Shown one piece after another: positions 1 through 7,433 of a stretch of DNA of 64,000 nucleotides (its first letter is position 1; every line of letters begins with the position of its first letter). The stretch comes from Desulfosporosinus sp. (lineage in GTDB: Bacteria > Bacillota > Desulfitobacteriia > Desulfitobacteriales > Desulfitobacteriaceae). Below the pieces are notes generated by a model, which was given only the letters and a program-made list of their open reading frames with translations, made no database searches and had not been told where the DNA came from. A program made the translations under genes and the position numbers. Location: assembly GCA_003513495.1 (NCBI GenBank), contig DOPM01000019.1, positions 39,134-103,133 of the forward strand, given 5' to 3'.

Positions 1-28
1 CAGTTCCGATGATGTCCTCTTAAAAAAC

Positions 29-69
29 AGGTGTAACTGTTTTTTACATAGAAAAAAACAATTACACCT
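29..69. terminator. AT-rich inverted repeat, possible terminator
   Basis: Two 17-base arms around a short loop, with one mismatch and with A and T runs inside the arms. It lies beyond the pylSc terminator, so it may end transcription from a gene left of the window. The gene it serves is not visible. Confidence 0.45.
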
Positions 70-87
70 TTAATTGACTTATTAACA

Positions 88-120
88 AAGCTATGACTTT
101 AACTGGCGAAGTCATAGCTT
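88..120 (-). terminator. Terminator of the pylC-pylT-pylSc unit
   Basis: Perfect 12-bp inverted repeat (AAGCTATGACTT and its complement) with a 9-base loop, about 40 bases past the pylSc stop. It suggests that the pyl unit ends here and does not continue into pylB or pylD on the left. Confidence 0.7.
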
Positions 121-160
121 TCATTTTTATCCTATGAAACTAGTCTTGATTTTTTCATAG

Positions 161-1000
161 TTATTTTATATTTAACCTTACTCCATCCAGATAGGTTAAG
201 CTTCTGGCCATGCTCTGAACATTCTGTGCACCTTCCCGAATCATAAGAAGCCTTTCCAATCCAAAACCTATGCCGACCCAAGGATCAAAAATTCCCCATT
301 TCTCGTCCAAAAAATGAGGCCCCATAGCACCTGATCCCAGCTCAAGATCACCTTTCATCACATCTACAGTATCTCCATAGACCACAGACGATTCGGTAAG
401 AAGCCCATAACCTTCAATTCCTGCAGCCTCCATAACCCAGCGAGCCATTTCTTCAAGCCGTTGATGCCTCTCTTCAAGGGGGGTACCCAGTTCTGTCAGG
501 TTAAGCATCGTAAATTCATTCAAATGCTGCGCCCCCTGTGACTCTTTCCGATAGCAGGTGCCGATTTCAAATATCCGAATCGGTTTATCCCAAAGGCGTA
601 CGAGTTCCCGCCACAGTGTATAAAGATTCGGAGCCAACATAGGCCGCAGGCATCGTTTAGCATCTAACCAAAAGACTTGAGAAAATAGCGGGTGATCGTC
701 TGAAATGGTCATTTTCGCTAATGAAGTCTTCGAAATAATTGTCGGTGTAACAACCTGAACAAATCCTTGCTGGCATAATGCCTCCGCCAGTCTGTCTTCT
801 AGTTCAGGTAAGGCCGGCCGGCGCTTCTCATCACGTAATTTTTTAAGCCGTAATTTCCCCTGCTTAACTAAGCTATGTTCGACAGCTTGGAATGCACGGT
901 CGCGGCTTGATGTTTCAGTAAAGTTCATATCCAGTTGTTCAGACGACGCGTTAAGTTCTTTTAATCGTTGCAATTGAACCGTTGACCATGAAATACTCAA
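161..1000 (-). CDS. pylS: Pyrrolysyl-tRNA synthetase catalytic subunit PylSc
   Basis: Charges tRNA-Pyl with L-pyrrolysine in the cytoplasm. The 279-residue protein is the class II aaRS catalytic domain alone, as in the split bacterial enzymes (Desulfitobacterium hafniense PylSc is about 288 aa). Runs such as QVVTPTII, FEIGTCYRKES and GFGLERLLM are the class II motifs, and the protein is close throughout to D. hafniense PylSc as I recall it. The tRNA-binding PylSn domain is not encoded in this window. The start is TTG, chosen because AGGAGG (1009-1014) precedes it at normal spacing and the N-terminus fits the family. pylT lies 38 bases upstream and pylC before that, so the three are probably co-transcribed. 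Confidence 0.95.
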   Translation of the reverse strand: MSISWSTVQLQRLKELNASSEQLDMNFTETSSRDRAFQAVEHSLVKQGKLRLKKLRDEKRRPALPELEDRLAEALCQQGFVQVVTPTIISKTSLAKMTISDDHPLFSQVFWLDAKRCLRPMLAPNLYTLWRELVRLWDKPIRIFEIGTCYRKESQGAQHLNEFTMLNLTELGTPLEERHQRLEEMARWVMEAAGIEGYGLLTESSVVYGDTVDVMKGDLELGSGAMGPHFLDEKWGIFDPWVGIGFGLERLLMIREGAQNVQSMARSLTYLDGVRLNIK

Positions 1001-1037
1001 GAGATGAACCTCCTGTCAAAACCCTTAGACATAAAAA

Positions 1038-1109
1038 TGGCGAGGAGTACGGGAGTTTCACCCGTCTGCACGAATTTAGAGTCCGTGTGATCGATTCGAT
1101 CTACCCCCC
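1038..1109 (-). tRNA. pylT: tRNA-Pyl, anticodon CUA (amber-decoding)
   Basis: A 72-nt tRNA folds exactly. It has a 7-bp acceptor stem starting GGGGGG with two G-U pairs, one base to a 4-bp D stem (GATC/GATC) with a 5-nt loop, a 6-bp anticodon stem with loop CTCTAAA, a 3-nt variable loop, a 5-bp T stem, discriminator G and encoded CCA. The 6-bp anticodon stem, tiny D loop and short variable loop are hallmarks of tRNA-Pyl. The CUA anticodon reads UAG. It sits between pylC and pylSc and shares their direction. Confidence 0.96.
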
Positions 1110-1150
1110 ATGTTGATTTTAGATTACCATTAATTCCAATTTTGTGCAAG

Positions 1151-1246
1151 CTAACTATCCAGGGCCACTTTAATCCTTTCTGCTTCCCGCGTAAATAAAG
1201 CGGCCCAGCCAGGGGCATACTCAGCAAGTTGTATTTCTACATTCTG
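1151..1246 (-). pseudogene. GrpB-like (UPF0157) N-terminal remnant
   Basis: In a frame different from PylC, 31 codons resemble the start of GrpB-family proteins: VEIQLAEYAPGW, then LFTREAERIKVAL, compared with the usual EYDPxWPxLFExEAxRIxxAL. The frame ends in TAG, and the GrpB core that should follow is absent. It overlaps the last 26 bases of pylC and runs towards pylT, so the piece looks like debris at a recombination junction. Resemblance is from memory of the family, not a search. Confidence 0.5.
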
Positions 1247-2375
1247 AGTATTTCTCTATCCCCCACTCGTCTTTAATCGACTGGATGATCATGTCTCTTT
1301 TTAACCAAGCCTCTTGGATATTCACCCCGGTGATAATCAGTGCAGCCACCCAATCCGTTTTACCTAGAGTATAGTTCGAGATTGCTTCATCTGCTCCATA
1401 AAAATCCGGATATAAATATAGCGGACCAGCTTCAGCCATAATGTGTTCGCCGCAGATCTCAAGTCTATCATTTATTATATGGATGTGTTCGAAAATCACG
1501 CTTCTTTTCACGAATACATCAAACTCTTGCCATGGCTCACCTTGTACAAATGCGTTACCAATGATCTCCAGCATATTGATCCCTGTGGTATGATACACTG
1601 AGATTGGGGTTTGGCTAGGCAGACGAGCGTCGATTTCAAGAACCTTTAACTTTCCTTGATGAAGAATAGTTTCAACGTCCATAATTCCTTCAAGATTCAG
1701 ATTTCGGGCTAACCTTAGTGCGATCGATTCAAATTCTGCTCTAAGCTCTTCCGGTAAAACAGCTGAACCCACCACACGTTTACAATCATAGTTTTTGTCC
1801 ATGTGTAATTCCGTGACTTGAAGAACTTTATAAACACCTGAAAATCCTATGACTTCCAACGAATAAGATGGCCCATCCAAATACTCCTCTAATACCCAAT
1901 CCTTCAAACCATTTTCAAATAATTCCTCGAACTCTTGAGGATTATTAATTTTGTTAACCCCTTCGCTCCCACTAGCACCTGAAGGTTTCAAAATGATTGG
2001 AAAACCACATTCCGGCCACGGTAGTGGAGCAGGGACTCCAATTTTAGCAAACAATCTGTTAGAGTCAATTTTTGAAGAAGAAATAGCATAAGCATCCTTA
2101 TCAAATAATAAAGGAGTCTTGGTAAGTCTTGCACTTCGTACCAGACAATCTATTGCTTCTTGATTTTCAAGAGCAGGAATAATTAGATCAATACCTTTAA
2201 GTATCGGTATACACTCCAAAATTTTTGTAACGTCGAGCAAATAAAATTCATTACAAAGCACCGCCGCAGGAACCTCCGATTTTTTATCAATTAGGAGAAC
2301 TTCCCATCCGGCTTTCTTTGCCAGATAAGTTGCCTCAACTCCCTGCAGTTTTCCACCTACTATTGCAACCCGCAT
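1221..2375 (-). CDS. pylC: 3-methylornithine--L-lysine ligase PylC
   Basis: ATP-grasp ligase joining (3R)-3-methyl-D-ornithine to the epsilon-amine of lysine, the second step of pyrrolysine biosynthesis. The N-terminus MRVAIVGGKLQGVEA is a Rossmann-like pre-ATP-grasp fold. The ATP-grasp region follows (PSGASGSEGVNKI around residue 130, then LEEYLDGPSYSLEV, and VETILHQGKLKVLEIDARLP for Mg/ATP binding). I start it at ATG 2375, where the family N-terminus begins, with GAGGGTG upstream; the frame is open to 2423. Length is 384 aa. It lies 80 bases after the PocR-AraC gene and upstream of pylT and pylSc. pylB and pylD, normally adjacent, are missing. The last residues run into a GrpB-like remnant, so the C-terminus may be altered. 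Confidence 0.9.
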   Translation of the reverse strand: MRVAIVGGKLQGVEATYLAKKAGWEVLLIDKKSEVPAAVLCNEFYLLDVTKILECIPILKGIDLIIPALENQEAIDCLVRSARLTKTPLLFDKDAYAISSSKIDSNRLFAKIGVPAPLPWPECGFPIILKPSGASGSEGVNKINNPQEFEELFENGLKDWVLEEYLDGPSYSLEVIGFSGVYKVLQVTELHMDKNYDCKRVVGSAVLPEELRAEFESIALRLARNLNLEGIMDVETILHQGKLKVLEIDARLPSQTPISVYHTTGINMLEIIGNAFVQGEPWQEFDVFVKRSVIFEHIHIINDRLEICGEHIMAEAGPLYLYPDFYGADEAISNYTLGKTDWVAALIITGVNIQEAWLKRDMIIQSIKDEWGIEKYSECRNTTC

Positions 2376-2455
2376 ATCAACACCCTCTTCGTCATCAAGC
2401 ACTTTGCAGTAATTGTTAATCAAATCGTTTCTTTTATGGATATAATTACAGTAGG

Positions 2456-3712
2456 TTATAAAGTGTATTGTCTGTATCTACTTGGAGCAATTCCCTCAAT
2501 TTTTTTGAAAACTCTTGCGAAATAAGTGGGATCTTCAAAACCGTTCTTTTTAGCAACCTGTATAATATTGTATTGACAATTCTTTAACATCAATTTAGCG
2601 TTTTCTAGTCGTACCTGAGTAATATATTCCGATATTGTACAGCCAAGATTCTGTTTAAAAATTCGACTTATATAACAGGGACTGAGATAAACTGCTTGGG
2701 CTATGTCTTCAATGGTTATCTTTTTACGGTAATTAATTCTTACAAACTCTGCTGCTTTCTGAATTGCTTTGAAATTTCTTTGATATTTTCTAAGATCAGG
2801 CAGATTCATATAGTTTTCCAGCATATCTTTAGTCCGGGCGCAAATTTCTTCAGGTGTTGTTATTTCAAGCAACTCTTTATAAAATAAAAAATTATGCTGC
2901 AAGATCACATTTAAATCGGCTCCTCTGTTTACAGCGGCTCTTGAGATAATAATGACTAGTTCCATAACTCTGGTTTTAAAAGCATCGAAGTGTTCATGCT
3001 TAACTTCTGTGATATCAGATAATAATTGTTCGAGAAGCTGCTGAGCTGCTCGCTTTTCACCATTTCGCACCATCGTTTTAAGCTCATATTCTTTATCCAA
3101 AGAGTTAATACTCACTGCTCTTGACTCAATTATTCGCATAGCAACTTTGGGACGTTCGCAAGCCTGTATTTCTTCAGCCAGTCTCGCCTGCTGATCTGTG
3201 CAGTCCCTGCTTTGCGTTAAAACCTTTGTACCATTTTTCAATATTTGATTCGACATAATAAATAAAAGATCAGCCGCCGCCTGAAGTTTATCACTAGACA
3301 TAATCTCTAATTGGGTCGACGCCCATTTAACCGCGAAAGAATCGACACTTTTACAGATGATAGAAAAACTATATTCATTTAAGACGATGGGCACGGCCCA
3401 CATTAGCAAACCTGCATGACATCTAAAAATATAAGGTTCACCATATTTATCAGCCTCTGTACAGGCGCGGGCATAAGACCTCGTACACTTTTTTATTCCT
3501 ATATTATCCTCTCTAATCTTTCGACAAAAGTTAGAATCTTTAATCTCATGATCCGTAGAATTAATAAGGGTATTCCCTTGAGTGTCAACGATGATAGCCT
3601 TCAGCCCGGTAGATTTCGAAAACGAACTGAGCATTTTTTTCAACAGATTCCACTCCGCTAGGTTCTCAATCCATTGTAATTCATTTTCAGAAGTAATATT
3701 TACTTGTATCAC
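2456..3712 (-). CDS. PocR-domain AraC-family transcriptional regulator
   Basis: The 418-aa protein has an N-terminal PocR sensory domain (about residues 15-180), recognised by the Cys-containing pattern FCRKIR, KKCTRSYARAC and CHAGLLMWAVPI. It has a C-terminal AraC double helix-turn-helix (about 315-417: ITIEDIAQAVYLSPCYISRI and FEDPTYFARVFKK). PocR domains are thought to bind small organic ligands; the 1,2-propanediol regulator PocR is the type member. Initiation is at GTG 3712 behind GGAGG. It is the first gene of the run leading into pylC, so it may control pyrrolysine or methylamine genes; that role is inferred from position only. Confidence 0.85.
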   Translation of the reverse strand: MIQVNITSENELQWIENLAEWNLLKKMLSSFSKSTGLKAIIVDTQGNTLINSTDHEIKDSNFCRKIREDNIGIKKCTRSYARACTEADKYGEPYIFRCHAGLLMWAVPIVLNEYSFSIICKSVDSFAVKWASTQLEIMSSDKLQAAADLLFIMSNQILKNGTKVLTQSRDCTDQQARLAEEIQACERPKVAMRIIESRAVSINSLDKEYELKTMVRNGEKRAAQQLLEQLLSDITEVKHEHFDAFKTRVMELVIIISRAAVNRGADLNVILQHNFLFYKELLEITTPEEICARTKDMLENYMNLPDLRKYQRNFKAIQKAAEFVRINYRKKITIEDIAQAVYLSPCYISRIFKQNLGCTISEYITQVRLENAKLMLKNCQYNIIQVAKKNGFEDPTYFARVFKKIEGIAPSRYRQYTL

Positions 3713-3748
3713 CTTCCCACCTCCGAAAGAAATTTATTTCAACTCGAT

Positions 3749-3925
3749 CTAACCCTTTTCCTTAATTCCTTTAAGGATTTCAGAGATCATTGTCGCAACA
3801 CCCAATTGAAGTGGATCATGGATTAACCGAGGTCGGATTTGATCTAACCCTCAATACAACATACCGGGTCCATAAATCATATTGGCACTTGCCAATACGG
3901 GAAGGAACCGTTTCGTAAAAACTCC
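3749..3925 (-). pseudogene. Decayed reading frame, possibly MttB-superfamily C-terminus
   Basis: One frame reads LPVLASANMIYGPGMLY, a TGA, then GLDQIRPRLIHDPLQLGVAT and further residues to a TAG. The first part resembles the LAGANLIYGxGML segment of trimethylamine/glycine-betaine methyltransferases of the MttB superfamily; the second part I do not recognise. There is no start codon or ribosome site. If the reading is right, this is the wreck of a methyltransferase gene just upstream of the PocR regulator and pyl genes. Confidence 0.35.
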
Positions 3926-3976
3926 TTTCATCTTTGATACCATTATAAATTGCAAAAAGCATGCCAAAACAAAAAC

Positions 3977-4012
3977 AACACCAAAATGCCTGTTCAGCGG
4001 CATTTTGGTGTT
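3977..4012. terminator. Strong hairpin, probable terminator
   Basis: Fourteen-base perfect arms (AACACCAAAATGCC and complement) around an 8-base loop. The gene it served is no longer recognisable and may be one of the remnants on either side. Confidence 0.6.
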
Positions 4013-4208
4013 AAATATCATTATAAGAGTCTATACTTGTCAGAATTTACTACACTAAGGTTTCTTATTTAATCAAAACTGTAACATTATTTTTACATAA
4101 AAATTTAAAATTACTAGGAAAATGTACTAGAATTATTACAAACCAAACCCTAGCTGTTTTTCTTTTAATGCATCTTTAGACCTAGAATACGCCGGGGCGG
4201 ACTCTTCT

Positions 4209-4331
4209 TCAAAGCGGGTTTCTGCCACACTCATTAGTTGTTGCATCAACAACAGTCTTCACCCCGAATTTCTTGAGTCGTTCAGCTACTCCGATACCAA
4301 TCTCAAGGGCAGCCTTCCGGTCACATTGATT
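4209..4331 (-). pseudogene. Phosphotriesterase-family fragment
   Basis: Forty codons read KAALEIGIGVAERLKKF, then GVKTVVDATTNECGRNP, then a stop. The VKTVVDATxxxxGRNP stretch matches the early beta strand of phosphotriesterase/aryldialkylphosphatase proteins (TIVDxTxxxLGRDP). Only about an eighth of the usual protein (320 aa) remains, with no start signal. It lies beyond the 3' end of the hydrolase gene and is evidence of local gene decay. Confidence 0.5.
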
Positions 4332-4373
4332 GAGCCTAGTACAGTGTTGACAATTGCAGGGTTTGATAATATA

Positions 4374-5126
4374 TTAATTTTCTTTGAAAAACTGCACCGC
4401 AGTCTTAATTACCCGATCCAATCCGCCCGGTGTCATAATACGGTGATCTGCACCTTTGACCTCAGTCAATCTCGCTCCGAACTGCTTTGCAAAGCGCCGA
4501 GCGTCTACCACCGAGGCGGTCTCGTCGGCGTCACCGTGGATCATCGCTATCTCCGCCATATCTGGCCGGCAGAGTTTGAATACATCATGCGCCTCTAGGT
4601 CGTCGTAAAATTCCCGGGTGAACTTCAGAGGGCGGATGTAATCAAAATCCGGCATAATGTAGCCCTGCTCCCTTAGCTGAGTGTATTGCTCCTGGGAAGT
4701 AATGTTCCTAAACAGCCCCGGCATATCCACTGCCGCACAGCGTAAAAAAGATTTCATGCCTGCGTGGGTGCGCGTCGCCAGATAAATCAGATTAATGTAC
4801 GCGCCAAAGCTGGACGAGAAGTAGGCGATCTCCGCCCCGAGCCTGAGCTCACGCACATGGGCTTCCACCGCAGTAAGGTCGTTTAGACAGTTGGATATCC
4901 TAAACTTCTCGCCGTCTACCGGGCTGTCACCATGGGCGGGAAAATCAAAGCTGTAAGTCCCAATACCGTGTTCCGTCAGTGCTGACGCCATAGACTTAGC
5001 CGTCGGACTTTCCTTGCTGCTGCCGAGTCCATGGCTAATGATGACGATCCTCCTCTCGTCACCGCTCAAATTGTTCACGCATGGGATATCATAACCGTTT
5101 AATCCTCGGATGGTTTCTTTTTTCAT
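4374..5126 (-). CDS. Alpha/beta hydrolase
   Basis: A 250-aa cytoplasmic alpha/beta-hydrolase of the serine aminopeptidase/esterase-like type. It shows the oxyanion-side HGLGSSKES, a nucleophile elbow YFSSSFGAY (S-x-S-x-G variant), an acid-bearing HGDADETAS and a C-terminal ADHRIMTPGG with the catalytic His. The substrate is unknown. The start at ATG 5126 follows AAGGAGG; another ATG in frame at 5141 has a worse site. Its 3' third is present twice more as decayed copies near 8.8 and 12.1 kb. Its base composition is GC-richer than neighbouring genes, which hints at acquisition. Confidence 0.8.
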   Translation of the reverse strand: MKKETIRGLNGYDIPCVNNLSGDERRIVIISHGLGSSKESPTAKSMASALTEHGIGTYSFDFPAHGDSPVDGEKFRISNCLNDLTAVEAHVRELRLGAEIAYFSSSFGAYINLIYLATRTHAGMKSFLRCAAVDMPGLFRNITSQEQYTQLREQGYIMPDFDYIRPLKFTREFYDDLEAHDVFKLCRPDMAEIAMIHGDADETASVVDARRFAKQFGARLTEVKGADHRIMTPGGLDRVIKTAVQFFKEN

Positions 5127-5271
5127 GACAGCCTCCTTCATTCTCTTAATGAAGTATTTTAATCATGGTCTTTCCATGTTTTAAAGCTGAATAGAACTAA
5201 CTAAGGTTTAACATTTAAAGGAAACAACGTTAGGGGCAGCATATTACCAGTAATCGGAAACACTAAGCTGG

Positions 5272-5712
5272 TTATTTTAAGGCAATGAAAATATCAATAT
5301 CTGCATTCTCCCAATCACTATTAAGATATTCTTCAAAATCTCCGGTAAAGCTTCTGTTTAAGTCCATTTTCCAGATTTCTCCCCAAGCCTCGGCAACTGC
5401 TTTTTCCATATGCCCGTGTACAGAGAACTTCGCATACCTTCCTGCAGGAATTATTTTTACAGTCAGTTCATCATTTTCCGCTTTAGAAACCTCATTGCCG
5501 GCAGTAACGCAGTATTGGTCATCTGAGTAATCAGAATAAAGCCCGATGGCATACTCGTTAAGCTTATTTTTGATTGCGGCATTTACACCACCGTGATATA
5601 ACGTTTCCTAAAGTCCACCGATAATTGTACCCATTTTAGGATCAGCATTGCCGGTAATTGCACTAACACCGACGATTGTTTTTTGCTCAAAATTTACGAT
5701 TTGATAATTCAT
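5272..5712 (-). CDS. GyrI-like (AraC effector-binding) domain protein with in-frame amber codon
   Basis: Read straight through, the frame gives 146 codons. It starts MNYQIVNFEQKTIVGVSA behind a strong GGGAGG site and ends at TAA, and looks like a stand-alone GyrI-like small-molecule-binding domain (KIIPAGRYAKFSVHG and EAWGEIWKM are typical). Codon 35 (5608-5610) is TAG in the sequence MGTIIGGL-TAG-ETLY, where relatives usually have Trp (GGLW). A single TGG-to-TAG change explains it. No other defect is visible. Either the gene is inactivated or the amber is decoded, since pylT and pylSc lie in the same window. It follows a WYL regulator by 66 bases and is likely its operon partner. Confidence 0.7.
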
Positions 5713-5778
5713 AATAATAACCTCCCTCTCTTTGATAAGGCTATTATACTTTGTCAAATACGACAGCTGTATGTCATA

Positions 5779-6675
5779 TTAAAGATACAGTTTCAAAGTG
5801 TTCTGCAGTTCCGCTTGGACATCATTTCTCACGTCCAGCGGTTCCAAAACTTCACAATGCCTACCGAAGGTTGTGATGTAGTAAACTAACCATTCACCCT
5901 TTGGATAGTTAATATCCGCAATGAAACTTCCGTCCGCTTGTTGATCATAGCTATCGAATTCATCATATACCCGATAAGCAACCTCCGCAGACAGCTTTAG
6001 CTTTAGTTTAATATATTCTTCTTTAAACACGTTCTCGTTAGAAAGAATTTGGTTAGGAGATTTCCTCTGAAAAGTTTGCTCTGATACACAAAGCTCCCTG
6101 ATTCGCCTTAACTTAAAGAAACGGAAATCACATCGTGACTTACAATATCCATATAAATACCATGCCCCACTTTTGAAGCAAAGTTTTAAAGGTTCTACTT
6201 CACGGGCTGTCTGCTGTCCTTTGGCACTGGCATAGGCAAAAGAAACGATTCTCTTGCCTAATATTACAGATTTAAGTGTATTGAATGTTACAGTTTCGTT
6301 CTGTGCATTAGACCAAGATGAAAAATCCACTTCAATCCAATCTGTATTTGATTCACCAAACAGGCTGCTGAGCTTTTTAAGCGCGGTATCTGTTTTGCTG
6401 AGATTAACAGCCTTTACAGCTTTTAACGAAGATAAAATATCGTCTCTTTCTTCATCCGTTATTACAGCTTTATTCAGCACAAAATCAGGCAGCAGTGAAA
6501 TACCACCGCCCTTTCCTTTGCTCATATAAACAGGAATTCCTGAAGAAGACAACGTTTCAATATCCCGGTAAATAGTTCTTGTTGAAACCTCAAATCGTTC
6601 TGCCAGCTCCTTAGCCGTTACTGCTTTTTTATCAAGCAGGATATATACGATTTCGAATAGTCGGTTGATTTGCAT
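5779..6675 (-). CDS. WYL-domain (YafY/DeoR-type HTH) transcriptional regulator
   Basis: The 298-aa regulator has an N-terminal winged HTH (residues 1-60, KKAVTAKELAERFEVSTRTI), a central WYL domain (about 130-220, KRIVSFAYASAKG and SGAWYLYGYCKS) and a C-terminal WCX extension. WYL proteins bind ligands and control transcription. The start ATG follows AGGGTG. The downstream GyrI-like gene is a frequent partner for such regulators; the two probably form one unit. Confidence 0.85.
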   Translation of the reverse strand: MQINRLFEIVYILLDKKAVTAKELAERFEVSTRTIYRDIETLSSSGIPVYMSKGKGGGISLLPDFVLNKAVITDEERDDILSSLKAVKAVNLSKTDTALKKLSSLFGESNTDWIEVDFSSWSNAQNETVTFNTLKSVILGKRIVSFAYASAKGQQTAREVEPLKLCFKSGAWYLYGYCKSRCDFRFFKLRRIRELCVSEQTFQRKSPNQILSNENVFKEEYIKLKLKLSAEVAYRVYDEFDSYDQQADGSFIADINYPKGEWLVYYITTFGRHCEVLEPLDVRNDVQAELQNTLKLYL

Positions 6676-6835
6676 TTAATCACCCTATTTCAATATACCC
6701 TTATAACATGACACCATCAAGTCATATTTAAATTACCTATGATTAAAAGTTGAACTCGACGGTTCCTTGAATAGCGCATCTTTCCATGGCATCAAATTGG
6801 TTTCAACAATGCTTGTGAGATTTTATCGTTAATTT

Positions 6836-6864
6836 TTGAAGGATTTAATCGATAAATCTAGAAT
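6836..6864 (+). promoter_or_regulatory. Putative sigma-A promoter of nrfHA
   Basis: TTGAAG, a 17-base spacer and TAGAAT lie about 115 bases before nrfH. The match is fair and no operator is evident. Confidence 0.4.
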
Positions 6865-6981
6865 AGAGTATCAATTACATAAAATTTACCATACCCTCTC
6901 GAAGCGACTTGTTAGCTTCACGGATGAATTACTTATGATAGTTTTTAGAAAGCACCGATGAGAAGGGAGGCGGTCTCGGAA

Positions 6982-7416
6982 TTGTCGAGGAAGAAAAAAC
7001 TTTTGATTATTAGCGGTGCTCTTTCGCTTTGTTTTTGCCTAATCCTATTGACAAAATTACCTGCACTTGGTTTAGATCGTTCCGAGTTTTGTGGGCAATG
7101 TCATGTAATGGATGAACAGGTTGATACGTTTCTACATTCTGCTCATCGATTAGGAGCTAATTGTGGTGATTGTCATATTCCCCATAGTTTAGTTCCCGGT
7201 GCAATGTACAAGGCATACACGGGAACCAAAGATATCATTTCCGTACTTGCAAATAAAGACCCTTACGAAATCCGGATTAGTCCTATTGGCCGGAATATTG
7301 TGCAGGCTAATTGTTTGCGTTGCCATAGTGAACTCCTTCAGGCTGTCGGGGATACAAGCGAGAATGGAGGAAAGTATTGCTTTGATTGTCATCGTAGTAC
7401 TCCTCATCAGAAATAA
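6982..7416 (+). CDS. nrfH: Cytochrome c nitrite reductase membrane subunit NrfH
   Basis: Membrane-anchored tetraheme cytochrome of the NapC/NirT family that passes electrons from menaquinol to NrfA on the outer face of the membrane. One N-terminal membrane anchor (LLIISGALSLCFCLILL) is followed by four CxxCH motifs: CGQCH, CGDCH, CLRCH and CFDCH. I favour TTG 6982, since GGGAGG (6965-6970) precedes it, although spacing is 11; the frame is open from ATG 6958, which lacks a ribosome site. nrfA begins 17 bases after its stop, so the two are co-transcribed. Confidence 0.9.
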   Translation: MSRKKKLLIISGALSLCFCLILLTKLPALGLDRSEFCGQCHVMDEQVDTFLHSAHRLGANCGDCHIPHSLVPGAMYKAYTGTKDIISVLANKDPYEIRISPIGRNIVQANCLRCHSELLQAVGDTSENGGKYCFDCHRSTPHQK

Positions 7417-7433
7417 GTAAGGAGGGAAAAACG

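Noticed and set aside
997..1227. Minus-strand 76-codon frame between pylC and pylSc
   Set aside because: It covers tRNA-Pyl and the GrpB-like relic; no ribosome site.
3883..3897. TTGGCACTTGCCAA as a sigma-54 element
   Set aside because: It is a short palindrome; the -12 TTGC is at the wrong distance from TGGCAC.
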